Under the pieces are notes generated by a model. The model was not told the DNA's origin. It was given only the letters and a program-made list of their open reading frames with translations, and made no database searches. A stretch of 64,000 nt of DNA from Paenibacillus albus (lineage in GTDB: Bacteria > Bacillota > Bacilli > Paenibacillales > Paenibacillaceae), in contig NZ_CP034437.1 of the NCBI RefSeq assembly GCF_003952225.1, positions 1,097,501 to 1,161,500 of the forward strand, read 5' to 3'. The position numbers and the translations under genes were made by a program. Shown here in pieces: positions 29,147 to 44,044 of the stretch (position 1 is the stretch's first letter; each line of letters opens with the position of its first letter).

Positions 29147-30205
29147 ATGCAATCTCTCATCGAAATACAGCAGCAGCTTCTACCGGACTTGCTCGTTGTG
29201 ATGAGAAAACGGTACCTCATACTCCGTCAGGTAATGCTCTCGGATATGATCGGCCGGCGCACATTAGCAGCATCATTGGATATGACAGAGCGTGTGCTCC
29301 GAGCGGAGACCGATTTTCTGAAGAGTCAGGGGCTTCTAATGATTGATACGGCTGGCATGCGAATCAGCGAAGCCGGGAAGCGTCTGCTGGAGGATATGGA
29401 GCCGTTCTACAAAGCAATGTTTGGCTTGTCAGAGCTCGAAGAGCGAATCCGCCATCATTTTGGGCTGAAGCAGGTTGTGATCGTCTCTGGCGACTCGGAT
29501 TCATCCCCGCATACGAAGCGGGAGCTTGGCAAGGCCGGATGTGCCGTGCTGAGCAAAGCGATGAAGCAGAATGATGTCATTGCCGTTACCGGCGGATCTA
29601 CAATGGCACATGTTGCGAATCAGCTGACGACACAGGCGCCGTTCAAGGGCAACTGGTTCGTACCAGCTAGAGGCGGACTTGGCGAAAGCCTCGATTATCA
29701 AGCGAATACGATCGCCTCGACGATGGCGAAACGAACCGGCGCGCAGTACCGGATGCTCCATGTACCGGATCATCTTGGCGAGGAAGCTTATATGTCCTTG
29801 ATGCAGGAACCGAACGTGAGGGAGATTGTGGAAGTGATCCGCAGTAGCCGCATCGTCATACATGGGATCGGGGACGCTATGGTCATGGCGCGGCGCAGAC
29901 GCGTGGATGCGACTGTAGTTGAAGCCATGCATGCGGAAGGTGCGCTTGCGGAATCGTTCGGTTACTACTTCGACAGAAATGGTGCCGTCGTTCACAAGAT
30001 GCTAACCGCGGGCCTCAGACTTGAAGACATTATGGCAACGGAAGTCGTCATTGCTATCGCGGGCGGCCGCAGTAAGGGCGAAGCAATCGCAGCGGTGATG
30101 CATTTCGGCCATGATGATGTGCTCGTTACGGATGAAGCTGCCGCACTTGAGATTGCAGCGATCATCGACAAGGAACAGCAAGAGGGAATGTCCATTAGCA
30201 AGTGA
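29147..30205 (+). CDS. cggR: Central glycolytic genes regulator CggR
   Basis: SorC/DeoR-family repressor of the lower glycolysis operon, with fructose-1,6-bisphosphate as inducer in relatives. The 352 residues have an N-terminal winged helix (IGRRTLAASLDMTERVLRAETDFLKSQGLL, residues ~36-65) and a C-terminal sugar-binding domain of the isomerase-like fold, with AVTGGSTMAHVA (~146), PARGGLGES, and VIAIAGGRSKGEAIAAVM (~300). A stop lies just upstream in frame, so ATG 29147 is the first possible start. AACAGGAG is 14 bases away and GAAGG adjoins it. It autoregulates through the operator at 29056. Confidence 0.93.
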   Translation: MQSLIEIQQQLLPDLLVVMRKRYLILRQVMLSDMIGRRTLAASLDMTERVLRAETDFLKSQGLLMIDTAGMRISEAGKRLLEDMEPFYKAMFGLSELEERIRHHFGLKQVVIVSGDSDSSPHTKRELGKAGCAVLSKAMKQNDVIAVTGGSTMAHVANQLTTQAPFKGNWFVPARGGLGESLDYQANTIASTMAKRTGAQYRMLHVPDHLGEEAYMSLMQEPNVREIVEVIRSSRIVIHGIGDAMVMARRRRVDATVVEAMHAEGALAESFGYYFDRNGAVVHKMLTAGLRLEDIMATEVVIAIAGGRSKGEAIAAVMHFGHDDVLVTDEAAALEIAAIIDKEQQEGMSISK

Positions 30206-30273
30206 TCTTGACGAAAGCGGCATGAGAATCAGGCTGCTCGTACTCGTCTTGAGATAAATGAAATTATGTCTAG

Positions 30274-31290
<1,017 letters not shown>

Positions 31291-31317
31291 GACATAGATA
31301 ACGGCCTAACTAAACGT

Positions 31318-31344
31318 GAAGGAGCTGCTTGCTGCAGCTCCTTC
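31318..31344 (+). terminator. Hairpin in the gapA-pgk interval
   Basis: Perfect 11-bp stem GAAGGAGCTGC/GCAGCTCCTTC with loop TTGCT and no T tract. It may protect gapA mRNA or lower readthrough into pgk. The rest of the 230-base interval up to pgk shows no gene. Confidence 0.55.
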
Positions 31345-31520
31345 TCGATAGTTTTCGGGACACAATAGCATCACTTAAACCTATAAATATAAACCTGCAG
31401 CGCAAATGCGGGATGGATAGCAAGTGGAGAATTTTTAATATACTTAGACCTTATCCTGGGATGATTGGATTAGCAGCATTCATCTTAGCGAGCTTAGGTA
31501 CCCCGGGAGGATTTCTACTT

Positions 31521-33486
<1,966 letters not shown>

Positions 33487-33488
33487 GT

Positions 33489-35021
33489 ATGACAGCACCT
33501 GTAGCATTAATTATCCTGGACGGATTCGGTCTTCGTAACGATGTGACGGGTAATGCCGTAGCACAAGCGAACAAGCCGAATTACGACCGCTACTGGGCAA
33601 CTTACCCGCATACGACGCTGACAGCTTGCGGCGAAGCCGTAGGTTTGCCAGAAGGTCAAATGGGCAACTCCGAAGTTGGCCACTTGAACATCGGTGCAGG
33701 CCGAGTTGTCTATCAGGACTTGACTCGTATCAGCAAGTCGATCCGCGATCTTGATTTCTTCGATAACGATACGCTTAAAGGCGCGATTGCACATGCAAAA
33801 GCGAAGGGCACGAAGCTGCACCTGTACGGACTGCTGTCCGACGGCGGCGTTCACAGCCATATCGCTCACTTGTTCGCGCTGCTAGAGCTGGCGAAGAAAG
33901 AAGAGTTCGAAGATGTGTACATTCACGCGTTCCTCGACGGACGCGACGTATCGCCTGATAGCGCGAAGGGTTATCTGGAGCAGCTTACAGCGAAAATCGC
34001 AGAAGTTGGCGTAGGCCGGATCGCGACTGTTCAAGGTCGCTACTACGCAATGGATCGCGACAAGCGCTGGGAGCGTACGGAGAAGTCGTACCGCGCCATG
34101 GTGTACGGAGAAGGTCCTCAATATACAGACCCGATCCAAGCGGTTGTAGAATCGTACGAGAAATCGGTATTCGACGAGTTCGTCATGCCGACGGTAATCG
34201 TGAAGGAAGATGGCAGCCCGGTTGGCGTTGTGGAGTCGGAGGATGCGGTTATTTTCTTCAACTTCCGTCCTGACCGTGCCATTCAGCTGTCGCAGGTGTT
34301 CACCAACACCGACTTCCGCGGCTTCGACCGTGGCCCGAAAGAGCCGAAGGACCTTTACTTCGTCTGCTTAACACTGTTCAGTGAAACGGTAGGCGGATTC
34401 GTAGCGTATAAGCCTAAGAATCTCGATAATACGCTCGGTGAAGTGCTTGTGCAGAACAACAAGCGCCAGCTGCGTATTGCAGAGACAGAGAAATACCCGC
34501 ACGTGACGTTCTTCTTCAGCGGCGGACGTGACACGGAGCTGCCAGGCGAGACTCGTATTCTGATCCCTTCGCCGAAGGTTGCGACTTATGACCTTCAGCC
34601 CGAGATGAGCGCTTATGAAGTAGCGGCAGCTGCGGTGAAAGAAATCGAAGCGGATCGTCAGGATGTTATCATTCTGAACTTCGCTAACCCGGACATGGTC
34701 GGTCATTCCGGCATGCTGGAGCCGACGATCAAAGCGGTAGAAGCAACTGATGAATGCCTCGGACAGGTCGTTGAAGCGGTTCTTGCAAAAGGCGGCGTCT
34801 GCCTGATTACGGCTGACCACGGAAATGCCGATATGGTTATTGACGAGAATGGTCGTCCGTTCACAGCGCATACGACGAACCCGGTTCCGTTCATTGTAAC
34901 GAAGCAGGTTGGCCCATTGCGTGAAGGCGGCATTCTTGCAGATATCGCACCGACAATTCTGGCGCTTGCAGGTCTGCAGAAGTCTGAGGAAATGACTGGA
35001 ACATCGCTCGTACAAGGCTAA
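33489..35021 (+). CDS. gpmI: 2,3-bisphosphoglycerate-independent phosphoglycerate mutase
   Basis: Manganese enzyme that interconverts 3- and 2-phosphoglycerate; in sporulating bacteria its pH-sensitive metal use helps store 3-phosphoglycerate in spores. The 510 residues have the metal site [10 protein letters not shown], the phosphorylated Ser61 in [38 protein letters not shown] and the second metal cluster [13 protein letters not shown]. The ATG comes two bases after the tpiA stop. Confidence 0.97.
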   Translation: MTAPVALIILDGFGLRNDVTGNAVAQANKPNYDRYWATYPHTTLTACGEAVGLPEGQMGNSEVGHLNIGAGRVVYQDLTRISKSIRDLDFFDNDTLKGAIAHAKAKGTKLHLYGLLSDGGVHSHIAHLFALLELAKKEEFEDVYIHAFLDGRDVSPDSAKGYLEQLTAKIAEVGVGRIATVQGRYYAMDRDKRWERTEKSYRAMVYGEGPQYTDPIQAVVESYEKSVFDEFVMPTVIVKEDGSPVGVVESEDAVIFFNFRPDRAIQLSQVFTNTDFRGFDRGPKEPKDLYFVCLTLFSETVGGFVAYKPKNLDNTLGEVLVQNNKRQLRIAETEKYPHVTFFFSGGRDTELPGETRILIPSPKVATYDLQPEMSAYEVAAAAVKEIEADRQDVIILNFANPDMVGHSGMLEPTIKAVEATDECLGQVVEAVLAKGGVCLITADHGNADMVIDENGRPFTAHTTNPVPFIVTKQVGPLREGGILADIAPTILALAGLQKSEEMTGTSLVQG

Positions 35022-35143
35022 GCAGAGATGCTTAATGGTACATTTAAGCGCGTTTAATATTATCCTTCATGCGGTGAATAATTGAGGACATGATGTTGAT
35101 TACCGCCGTATGAAGACTGCATTTTACAACAAAACATATTTGA

Positions 35144-36454
<1,311 letters not shown>

Positions 36455-36543
36455 TTCAAGTTCGCGTTCAAGGTAATACCAAAATGACAAAAGAATGTCC
36501 CAAAAGCTGATGTAGTTTAAGCTAGGGCGTTCGTTATAATTAG

Positions 36544-36586
36544 GGGAGAGATAGCATGGCGCAAGGACATGCTGCTCTCCTCTTTT
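36544..36586 (+). terminator. Terminator of the glycolytic operon
   Basis: Stem GGAGAG...GCATG/CATGC...CTCTCC followed by TCTTTT. A TATAAT just upstream (36535-36540) hints that a promoter for the next gene lies here too. Confidence 0.65.
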
Positions 36587-36626
36587 CTGTATGTAAACAA
36601 AATAATCCGATTATGAGGTGGAAGCA

Positions 36627-37394
36627 GTGGCAAAACCAGTAGTCGCTTTACAGTTGTATACGCTCCGTGACCAAACGGAGAAGGATTTTATCGGTACGAT
36701 TCGCAAGGTAGCGGAGATGGGCTATCAAGCGGTTGAGTTTGCTGGATACTTCAACACGCCGGCGGATGAATTGAAAGCGCTTCTAGATGAGCTCGGCTTG
36801 CAAGCTCCTTCTGCGCATGTCGGTTTGAGCTTCGGTGAGCCGGAGAACATTGAAGCAGATCTCGCGAAGCAAATCGAGTACGCGAAGGTGCTTGGCCTCC
36901 AATATATCATTACGCCTTGGGCGCCATTGCCTGAGAACCCAACGATCGACGATGTAACCAGACTTGCAGGCATTCTCGAAGCAGCGGGCAAGCAAGTGAA
37001 AGAAGCGGGCCTTATCTACGGCTATCATAACCATGATTTTGAATTCAAGCTTGTCGATGGCAAGCCTGTCATTGACCTACTGCTGGAGAAGGTTTCGCCT
37101 GACTACCTGCAAGCGGAGTTCGACTTCGGATGGGTGCATATGGGCGGACAGAATCCGGTCGATTACGCAACTCGTTATGCAGGCCGCGTGCCTCTGGCGC
37201 ATTTCAAAGACTTCGGCGATGGCCGCAGCGACACTGAAGTGGGCAAAGGCATTGTAGATCTGAAAGGCGTGCTGGACGTTGCGGAGCAAGTCGGCATCCA
37301 GTACGTAATCGTGGAGCAAGAGCAGTTCGAGAACTCTTCACTGGAGAGTGCGAAGCTGAGCCTGGAGTTCTTCCGCGAGAATGGATATTTGTAA
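36627..37394 (+). CDS. Sugar phosphate isomerase/epimerase (xylose isomerase-like TIM barrel)
   Basis: Cytoplasmic TIM-barrel protein of 255 residues from the AP-endonuclease-2 superfamily; many members isomerise or epimerise sugars, and the substrate cannot be read here. Metal-site motifs seen are VEFAGYF (Glu near 38), GYHNHDFEF (~136), EFDFGWVHMGG (~172), LAHFKDF (~198) and VIVEQEQF (~230). GTG 36627 has GAGGTGG five bases upstream and is preferred to GTG 36618. It lies alone after the glycolytic operon, next to a dioxygenase/AraC pair that may also handle sugars or inositols. Confidence 0.85.
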   Translation: MAKPVVALQLYTLRDQTEKDFIGTIRKVAEMGYQAVEFAGYFNTPADELKALLDELGLQAPSAHVGLSFGEPENIEADLAKQIEYAKVLGLQYIITPWAPLPENPTIDDVTRLAGILEAAGKQVKEAGLIYGYHNHDFEFKLVDGKPVIDLLLEKVSPDYLQAEFDFGWVHMGGQNPVDYATRYAGRVPLAHFKDFGDGRSDTEVGKGIVDLKGVLDVAEQVGIQYVIVEQEQFENSSLESAKLSLEFFRENGYL

Positions 37395-37420
37395 GAAAGC
37401 ATTGCAACGTAAAAAATGAT

Positions 37421-37467
37421 AAAACCGGTGAACGTCCTGCTCGAGCAGGACGTTCACCGGTTTTTTT
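37421..37467. terminator. Long perfect palindromic terminator between convergent genes
   Basis: A 20-bp perfect stem AAAACCGGTGAACGTCCTGC and its complement around TCGA, with Ts to 37467. Serves the isomerase gene and, from the other side, the AraC gene. Confidence 0.9.
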
Positions 37468-37472
37468 GGCGT

Positions 37473-38381
37473 TTAGATAAAACGAGACTGCTTGCGGAAC
37501 CTGCCCGGCGGGAAGCCGGTATGCTGCTTGAACCACTTCGTGAAGTTATGGATGGTGCCTGCTCCAAGCTCATCGGCGATAGCAAGCAGAGACAGCTCCG
37601 AATGTGTGAGCATCTCCTTGGCGAGGCCGAGCTTGCAGGCCATGAAGTAGTCATGAGGGGTCATGCCAAGCTCGGAGCGAAACAATCTCGCGATATGGTC
37701 TGGATGGTAGGCACTCCACTCGCCGAGCCAGCTATGGTTATAACGTTCATGTGCATGCTCGGCGAGCTTCTTGGATAAGGCGGTGATGAGAGGCGAAACG
37801 GGTTTACTCGCTTTCTCTCGCTCCTCATGCTGTTTGATTGCGGCGATCAGCTCAAGCAGCAAGCCGCTTAGAAGCGGCTGTTTAAACGCTCGTTCTTCCA
37901 TGCTGTATACTTCCGCAAGCCGGATGAAGCGGGGCTCGAACTGGTGCGGGGGCAGCTGCCTGACATCCCCTATGAGCAGGCTGTCGGGCGATTGCGCATG
38001 CACATCACCGACCAGCATTCGATTGTCTTTTTTCGTATCGGTGGCTGGGTCGAACTTGGCTTCCCGGATATAAAGTCCCGAATCGCGGCGGCTAGGCGCT
38101 TGGTCCAGTACCCAGCTAAAGTGAAGGCCATATAAAAGAAAGGGATCTGCTTCATCCGCGATAAAGTGGTGCACCGTATCCGGTCCGTAATAAAAGAGGC
38201 CGCCGGGAGTGGCATCATATCGGTCCCCTTGAATCCAAGCCGTTCCCTTGCCTGCTGCGACGAATATAAATTGATGTTCTTCGATAATACGCGGACCAAA
38301 AGCAAAATCAGGCAAGCATTGCAGACGATTCGCGTAGTGCACGAAAGGGGCGAGGGACTGCCAGGGCTTATGATCAAGCAT
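37473..38381 (-). CDS. AraC-family transcriptional regulator with N-terminal cupin
   Basis: Transcription factor of 302 residues. The N-terminal half is a cupin sensor (IIEEHQFIFVAAGKGTAWIQ, then GLFYYGPDTVHHF). The C-terminal ~100 residues are the double AraC HTH (LGMTPHDYFMACKLGLAKEM, SLLAIADELGAGTIHNFTKW, FPPGRFRKQ). The ATG at 38381 has AGGAGGC upstream and is preferred to an earlier in-frame start at 38405. It is divergent from the dioxygenase gene with a ~150-base shared region, so it probably controls that gene. Its ligand is unknown. Confidence 0.88.
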   Translation of the reverse strand: MLDHKPWQSLAPFVHYANRLQCLPDFAFGPRIIEEHQFIFVAAGKGTAWIQGDRYDATPGGLFYYGPDTVHHFIADEADPFLLYGLHFSWVLDQAPSRRDSGLYIREAKFDPATDTKKDNRMLVGDVHAQSPDSLLIGDVRQLPPHQFEPRFIRLAEVYSMEERAFKQPLLSGLLLELIAAIKQHEEREKASKPVSPLITALSKKLAEHAHERYNHSWLGEWSAYHPDHIARLFRSELGMTPHDYFMACKLGLAKEMLTHSELSLLAIADELGAGTIHNFTKWFKQHTGFPPGRFRKQSRFI

Positions 38382-38529
38382 GGAATTAGAAGCCTCCTGC
38401 CTCACTTAAATATGTCGGTTAAAGTTAAATATACGTCGAACACTCATAAATACAGTCGCTCTAGCTAGAGCATACAATGAGAGTAGAAGGTCGGCAATCG
38501 ACAATTTACTTGAGAGGGGACTTCAGCAC

Positions 38530-39465
38530 ATGGATCCTGCAATCAAACCGGCAACACGAGCGTTCGAGGATGCGACGCCGCTGCTTGCGGCACCTGAGGA
38601 GCTGCGGCTTGAAGCAGCACGGAAAGGTTATCTGTTCTTCAAGCACTTCTTCACGCGAGAGGAAATGATGGCGCTTCGCCTGCAAATTCTGAATGTACTG
38701 CAAGGCGAGAATCTGCTAGATCCGTCGAAGCCGCTTATGGATGGCTATGGCAATCAGCCGCTCATCGACGGAATGACGATGGAGGAGCTGAACTGGAACG
38801 GCATCGGAACAACGCAGCAGGTGTATCATAAGGTGCAGAAGCTGGAGTCGTTTCATGCTTTTGCCCATCATCCGAAGCTGCTTGGACTGTTCGATACGCT
38901 GTTTGGCGAGCGGACATTTCCGCATCCGCGCAACATCGCGCGCATAATGCTGCCGAGCGACAAGCTTAACGTTACGCCGCCGCATCAGGATTTTCTGCAC
39001 ATACAAGGAAGCAGCAACACATGGACCTGTTGGGCACCGATAGGTGACGTTCCACTGTCGCTAGGCACGCTCTCTATGCTGGAAGGGAGTCATGACGGAG
39101 GTCTGCTCCAAGTTACGGGGAACCCAGGCGCCGGCGGACTCGAGTCCATTCTGTGCGGGCTTGGCTATGAGTGGGCGGAAGGCGATTATGAAGCGGGCGA
39201 CATCGTTATCTTTCACAGCATGATGGTCCATAAGGCGCTTCCGAATAGGCAGCCCGGACGTGTACGGCTGTCGCTGGATCTTCGTTTTCAGCCGGCTAGC
39301 CAGCCGATCGAGAACGCTTCTCTGCTGCCGCATGGCCCTTTTGAATGGGATGAACTATATGAGGGATGGACACGGGAGGACCTGCAGTATTATTGGAAAA
39401 AGGAGCAGTTTACGTTTCTACCGTTCGACGAGAGTATCCGCTGGCAGAAGGACAAAATTTGCTAG
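38530..39465 (+). CDS. Phytanoyl-CoA dioxygenase (PhyH)-family Fe(II)/2-oxoglutarate enzyme
   Basis: Probable non-haem iron dioxygenase of 311 residues. The iron ligands are visible as His152-x-Asp154 in PPHQDFLHIQ and His234 in MVHKALPN; the 2-oxoglutarate arginine is in PGRVRLSLDLRF. Proteins of this family hydroxylate many small molecules, so the substrate is open. AGGGG precedes the ATG. The divergent AraC gene suggests substrate-induced expression. Confidence 0.88.
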   Translation: MDPAIKPATRAFEDATPLLAAPEELRLEAARKGYLFFKHFFTREEMMALRLQILNVLQGENLLDPSKPLMDGYGNQPLIDGMTMEELNWNGIGTTQQVYHKVQKLESFHAFAHHPKLLGLFDTLFGERTFPHPRNIARIMLPSDKLNVTPPHQDFLHIQGSSNTWTCWAPIGDVPLSLGTLSMLEGSHDGGLLQVTGNPGAGGLESILCGLGYEWAEGDYEAGDIVIFHSMMVHKALPNRQPGRVRLSLDLRFQPASQPIENASLLPHGPFEWDELYEGWTREDLQYYWKKEQFTFLPFDESIRWQKDKIC

Positions 39466-39663
39466 TAGAGCTTCGCGTCGCTATCGTGCTGCTTTTGCTT
39501 GTATTCGCTTCCTTGCTATGCTACAATAATAATGCTGTTTCTAGGTCTTGTCCCCTACTTGCGACAAGGCAGCGGCAAACAAACGAAAACGGCTGACGTC
39601 GTCCTTATGGCGATAGGAGCTACTGTTTCGACAAATTTGCTCCTTGTGCAGGAGGTGGAACTT

Positions 39664-39900
39664 TTGGCAATTGCTTTTAAAATTGTGCTCGTTATTTTTG
39701 CGCTTGCTCTAATCGCTGTTGTTCTATTGCAGAAAGGTAAGAGCGCAGGATTGTCGGGTGCTATTTCCGGCGGTGCTGAGCATTTGTTCGGCAAGACGAA
39801 GGCACGCGGACTTGATCTGTTCTTGCAGCGTCTAACAATTGTAGTTGCAGCGGGCTTCTTTATTACAGCACTCGTTGTTGCATACTTGGTTAAAGTTTAA
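39664..39900 (+). CDS. secG: Protein-export translocase subunit SecG
   Basis: Small membrane partner of SecYE. The 78 residues have two membrane helices ([18 protein letters not shown] and [19 protein letters not shown]) joined by the family loop [21 protein letters not shown]. The start is TTG 39664 with AGGAGG eight bases upstream; longer upstream frames are not credible. The cluster secG-rnr-smpB-ssrA is standard in Firmicutes. Confidence 0.95.
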   Translation: MAIAFKIVLVIFALALIAVVLLQKGKSAGLSGAISGGAEHLFGKTKARGLDLFLQRLTIVVAAGFFITALVVAYLVKV

Positions 39901-39912
39901 TGATGAACGCAG

Positions 39913-39939
39913 AAAGCGGGCTTATAGCTCGCTTTTTTT
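39913..39939 (+). terminator. Terminator after secG
   Basis: Stem AAAGCG-GC/GC-CGCTTT with loop TTATA and seven Ts. Confidence 0.8.
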
Positions 39940-40121
39940 GTTGCCTGCTTGCCTTGGAATAATGTTACAGATTATTGGTGCAGGTGAAAAATGTTAATTT
40001 TGCGGGGCTGTCCGCGGATGCTGACCGCCCCTTTCGTGTATACTATATAGTATATGAGAATCTATCAACCGACGGCTGTACATGGGATTGACGGCATCGC
40101 GGTACATGAGGTGAGAAAGTT

Positions 40122-43100
40122 ATGGTAACAGAGCAGCAGCTGCTAGCTTACATGCGTGAAGCGGCGTACAAGCCGATGACCTACCAAGAGCTTGATAAGC
40201 AGCTGGGCGGGGGAGGCAATGCGGAGTCGTTCCGCAATTTCCTGGTGGTCTTGAATGAGCTGGAGAATGAAGGCAAGATTGTACGGAATTCCAGCGACCG
40301 CTATGGCCTTCCTGAACGAATGAATTTAGTGCGCGGACGCATTCAAGCGCATGCGAAGGGCTTTGCTTTCCTCATTCCAGAGGACAAAACACATGGCGAT
40401 GTATATATTGGGGCGCATGATCTGACAAGTGCGATGAACGGAGATACCGTACTTGTGCGCGTAACATCCCGCAGTGAGAACGGCGGACGCATGGAAGGTG
40501 AAGTTATCCGCATCGTGGAGAGAGCGGTAACGCAGATCGTAGGGACCTTCCAGAATCATGAATCCTATGGCTTCGTACTGCCAGATGATAAACGGATTAA
40601 TCGGGATATTTTTATAGCGAAGGATCATTTTCTCGGTGCGGTAACGGGGCAGAAGGTTGTCGTTAAGATTCTGACCTATCCGGAGGGACGCTCGGCCGCA
40701 GAAGGCGAGATTGTTGAGGTGCTTGGTCATAAGGATGATCCAGGCATTGATATTTTGTCGATTATCCGCAAGCATCAGCTGCCGGAGAGCTTCCCGGTTG
40801 ATGTGATGGCTGAGGCTGAGGCGGCTCCGGATTCCATTACGGAGGACGAGATCGTGCGCCAAGGGCGGCGCGATCTGCGCGATAAAGTGATCGTCACTAT
40901 TGACGGCGAAGACGCGAAAGACCTCGATGATGCGGTCAACATTGAGCGTTTAGAAAATGGCAACTATGTGCTTGGGGTCCATATCGCGGACGTCAGCTAT
41001 TATGTGCAGGAGAACTCTGCTCTGGATCAAGAAGCGTATCGCCGCGGTTGCAGCGTATACTTGGTCGATCGGGTCATTCCGATGCTGCCGCACCGATTGT
41101 CGAACGGAATCTGCTCGCTCAATCCGAAGGTTGACCGTCTGACGATGTCTTGCGAGATGGAGTTCGAAGCAGAGACGCTGAAGCGTGTCCGGCATGATGT
41201 GTTTACGAGTGTGATTCGGACAAAAGAGCGGATGACGTATACGAATGTGCGCAAAATCCTGCAAGGCGAAGATGAGGAAGTTACCGAGCGTTATGCCGAC
41301 CTTGTCGATACGTTCAAGCTTATGGAGGAGCTTGCTACTCGTTTGCGTGGTAAACGGATGAAGCGCGGCGCGATTGACTTCGACTTCGTAGAGTCGAAGG
41401 TTATCGTCGATGAAACGGGCAAAGCGGTTGATATCGTCAAGCGCGAGCGTTCTATCGCGGAATCCATCATTGAGGAATTCATGCTTGCAGCCAACGAGAC
41501 GGTTGCGGAGCATTTCTATTGGCTCAAGGTTCCGTTCCTGTATCGGACGCATGATAATCCGGATCAGGAGAAGCTGCTGAACTTCGTGCAGTTCGCGGCC
41601 AACTTCGGGTATACGATCAAAGGGAAAGGCGGCAGCGTCATTCATCCGCGAGCCCTGCAAACGTTGCTTGAGGATGTACGCGGATCGAAGGAGCAGACGG
41701 TTATCTCGACGGTTATGCTGCGTTCGATGAAGCAAGCGAAGTACGACGCCGAGAGCCTTGGTCACTTCGGGCTTGCAGCGGAGTTCTACTCTCACTTCAC
41801 CTCGCCGATTCGGCGTTATCCCGATCTTGTCATTCACCGCGTGATGCGCGAGGTACTTGAGAACGGCGGAACACTCCCAGAAGCGCGTCAGGAGTCGCTG
41901 GCGGCGCGGATGCCGGATATTGCGCAGCAGTCTTCGGAGCGTGAGCGCCTTGCAGTTGAGGCGGAGCGGGATACGGAGAAGCTGAAGAAATGCGAATACA
42001 TGCTCGACAAGGTCGGCGAGGAATTCGACGGCATCGTCAGCAGTGTAACGGGCTTCGGCATCTTCGTCGAGCTGCCGAGCACGGTTGAGGGACTTATTCG
42101 TCTGAGCGAGCTATCGGACGATTATTATCACTTCCACGAGCAGCACATGCTGCTCATCGGCGAGCGGACGTCGAAGACGTACCGCATCGGGGATGAGGTT
42201 CGCGTGCGTGTGGAGCGGGTGAATATGGATGAGCATACGATTGATTTTGCGATGCTCAAGAATTTGAGTGCGGACGATGCGGATCGTGCCCGCGAGTACG
42301 GTTTGATCGGCCGCGGCGCAGGCGGCCGTGGCGGTTCTCGCGGCGGCGGCGGTGGACGCGAGCGTGGCGGCGCAGCCGCAACGGCGCGCAGCGGAGGCGG
42401 GCGTGGCGAGCGCGGTGGTCGCGGCGCAGGCAATGGCGAGCGCGGCGGCAGTGAGCGCGCGGGACGCGGCGGTGCGCGTGGCGGAGCCGCAGCGCCTGCG
42501 GCGGCAGCGCGCGAAGCGAGCGCGGGCGTGGGCCCGCGTGGCCGCGGCAAGCGGCGCGGCGGCGGAGCGCAGAGCGCGGGCGAAGCCGCGCGGGGCGTGA
42601 GCGGCGCAGGCGCGGGCTCGGCGGCGCCTGCGGAGCAGCGCAGCGGCAGTGGCCGCAGGCGCAAGGGCCGCGGCGGCAGCGGCGGCGAGAGCGGCGCAGC
42701 GGGAGCGATCGCGCCGGCGCAGCGCGCGGGCGATTCACGCGCGTGGAAGCCGGAGGATGATTACAACATCGACCGGCTGCTCGGCAATGATCGCAGCGGC
42801 GGTACGGCCTCCAGTAGTGGCGGCGAAGGTGCTGCTAGTGGTGGTGCTCCTCGCAAGGTTCGCAAAGATATGTGGGGATTGCCGATTACGAATGCCGGCT
42901 CTTTGAAGGACTACGGTGAAGATCCAGATCAATCCTGGAACCCTCGCAGTCGTGGTGAAGGCGGCAGACGCGGCGGCGGCCGAGGTGGTCGTCCCGGCGG
43001 CAATAGTGCCAGCCGTAACGGTGAAGGCGCCGGGACCGGTACGCGCCGCAAGAACAAAGGCGGCACAGGCGGCGGCGCTTCAACTTCGAAGCCTGCAGCT

Positions 43101-43223
43101 GCTGAAGGCACAAACGGCAACGGCGGTAGCAATGGCGGCAACAATGGTAATGGCCTTGGCCAGCGCAAAAAGAAGAAAAAGGGCAATTCCACCGCAGCAT
43201 TCGTGCGTAAGAATCGCGTGTAA
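40122..43223 (+). CDS. rnr: Ribonuclease R with a long Gly/Arg-rich C-terminal extension
   Basis: Processive 3'-5' exoribonuclease for structured RNA, also active with tmRNA-SmpB in disposing of faulty mRNA. Domains in order are an N-terminal HTH (1-65), cold-shock/OB domains (~65-220), the RNB catalytic domain (~255-590) with the Asp cluster [13 protein letters not shown] (~262-274) and [16 protein letters not shown], and S1 (~630-713). Residues ~725-1033 are an extension absent from the ~780-residue B. subtilis enzyme. It is first Gly/Arg/Ala-rich with many RGG and GRG units, then has two ordered-looking motifs, [16 protein letters not shown] and [16 protein letters not shown], then a Lys-rich end. 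The DNA from 42298 to 42735 is extremely GC-rich. GAGGTGA precedes the ATG. Confidence 0.95.
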   Translation: MVTEQQLLAYMREAAYKPMTYQELDKQLGGGGNAESFRNFLVVLNELENEGKIVRNSSDRYGLPERMNLVRGRIQAHAKGFAFLIPEDKTHGDVYIGAHDLTSAMNGDTVLVRVTSRSENGGRMEGEVIRIVERAVTQIVGTFQNHESYGFVLPDDKRINRDIFIAKDHFLGAVTGQKVVVKILTYPEGRSAAEGEIVEVLGHKDDPGIDILSIIRKHQLPESFPVDVMAEAEAAPDSITEDEIVRQGRRDLRDKVIVTIDGEDAKDLDDAVNIERLENGNYVLGVHIADVSYYVQENSALDQEAYRRGCSVYLVDRVIPMLPHRLSNGICSLNPKVDRLTMSCEMEFEAETLKRVRHDVFTSVIRTKERMTYTNVRKILQGEDEEVTERYADLVDTFKLMEELATRLRGKRMKRGAIDFDFVESKVIVDETGKAVDIVKRERSIAESIIEEFMLAANETVAEHFYWLKVPFLYRTHDNPDQEKLLNFVQFAANFGYTIKGKGGSVIHPRALQTLLEDVRGSKEQTVISTVMLRSMKQAKYDAESLGHFGLAAEFYSHFTSPIRRYPDLVIHRVMREVLENGGTLPEARQESLAARMPDIAQQSSERERLAVEAERDTEKLKKCEYMLDKVGEEFDGIVSSVTGFGIFVELPSTVEGLIRLSELSDDYYHFHEQHMLLIGERTSKTYRIGDEVRVRVERVNMDEHTIDFAMLKNLSADDADRAREYGLIGRGAGGRGGSRGGGGGRERGGAAATARSGGGRGERGGRGAGNGERGGSERAGRGGARGGAAAPAAAAREASAGVGPRGRGKRRGGGAQSAGEAARGVSGAGAGSAAPAEQRSGSGRRRKGRGGSGGESGAAGAIAPAQRAGDSRAWKPEDDYNIDRLLGNDRSGGTASSSGGEGAASGGAPRKVRKDMWGLPITNAGSLKDYGEDPDQSWNPRSRGEGGRRGGGRGGRPGGNSASRNGEGAGTGTRRKNKGGTGGGASTSKPAAAEGTNGNGGSNGGNNGNGLGQRKKKKKGNSTAAFVRKNRV

Positions 43224-43341
43224 TTAGCGGTTTAGGCTTGCTTTTACCAAATCTTGATTTCATCATGTAAAGTTGCTACAATGGACTCCTAGCGAAGGTT
43301 AGGAGTCCGTTCATTTACGCGTTTGGGGAGAGGTGATAGGC

Positions 43342-43824
43342 GTGGCAAGCAAGAAAAGTGACGGCAAACAGCTCGCACAGAATAAGAAGGCTTCCCATGA
43401 CTATTTCATCGAGGAGACCTTCGAAGCGGGCATGGTGTTGATGGGGACGGAGATTAAGTCGCTGCGGACAGGCAGAGCGAACATAAGCGATGCGTTCGCG
43501 ACCATTCGTAACGGCGAGATTTTCATTCACAACCTGCATATTAGTCCATTCGATCAAGGAAACCGAAGCAACCCTGAGGATCCAACGCGGACTCGCAAGC
43601 TGCTCATGCATAAGTCGCAAATTCATAAGCTGCTCGGTCAATCGAAGCAAGAAGGCTATACGATTGTGCCGCTCAAGATCTATGTTCGCAACGGCTACGC
43701 GAAGCTGCTGCTCGGCCTTGGTAAAGGTAAGAAGCAGTACGACAAGCGAGAATCGGCGGCGAAGAAGGATGCGCAGCGTGATATCCAGCGTGCATTGCGT
43801 GAGAAACAGAAGGTAGCTCGCTAA
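43342..43824 (+). CDS. smpB: SsrA-binding protein SmpB
   Basis: Binds the tRNA-like part of tmRNA and brings it to stalled ribosomes. The 160 residues include [49 protein letters not shown] and [19 protein letters not shown], with the basic C-terminal tail [22 protein letters not shown] 43342 is preferred to GTG 43333, which lies within the ribosome site GGGGAGAGGTGA. tmRNA is encoded 220 bases downstream. Confidence 0.96.
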   Translation: MASKKSDGKQLAQNKKASHDYFIEETFEAGMVLMGTEIKSLRTGRANISDAFATIRNGEIFIHNLHISPFDQGNRSNPEDPTRTRKLLMHKSQIHKLLGQSKQEGYTIVPLKIYVRNGYAKLLLGLGKGKKQYDKRESAAKKDAQRDIQRALREKQKVAR

Positions 43825-44044
43825 GCTAAGGCAGCTCGGGTTGGAATGAAAGGTGATCGTCGCCAACACTTCCAACAACACGTTGTCTCAAACCAGCTGC
43901 ATCTGTGCTATACTGAGTAAGCAACGAAGGAAAGTAAGAAACATGCTCACCTGATGCGACTGTCTTGTTTGGTAGATCGGCAGTTGCAGTCGACAGAGCG
44001 CTTTACCTGCTAAACGGAACGTATGGAGCCGTTTATGCGATATT

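Noticed and set aside
31329..31520. 64-codon N-terminal extension of phosphoglycerate kinase
   Set aside because: It runs through a strong hairpin, has no ribosome site, and the enzyme's normal N-terminus starts at 31521 with GGGAGG upstream.
42128..42738. Long open frames on the minus strand and another plus-strand frame over the RNase R tail
   Set aside because: They are by-products of very GC-rich, stop-poor DNA; their Arg/Pro/Ala products have no family features, and the rnr frame is continuous with its S1 domain.
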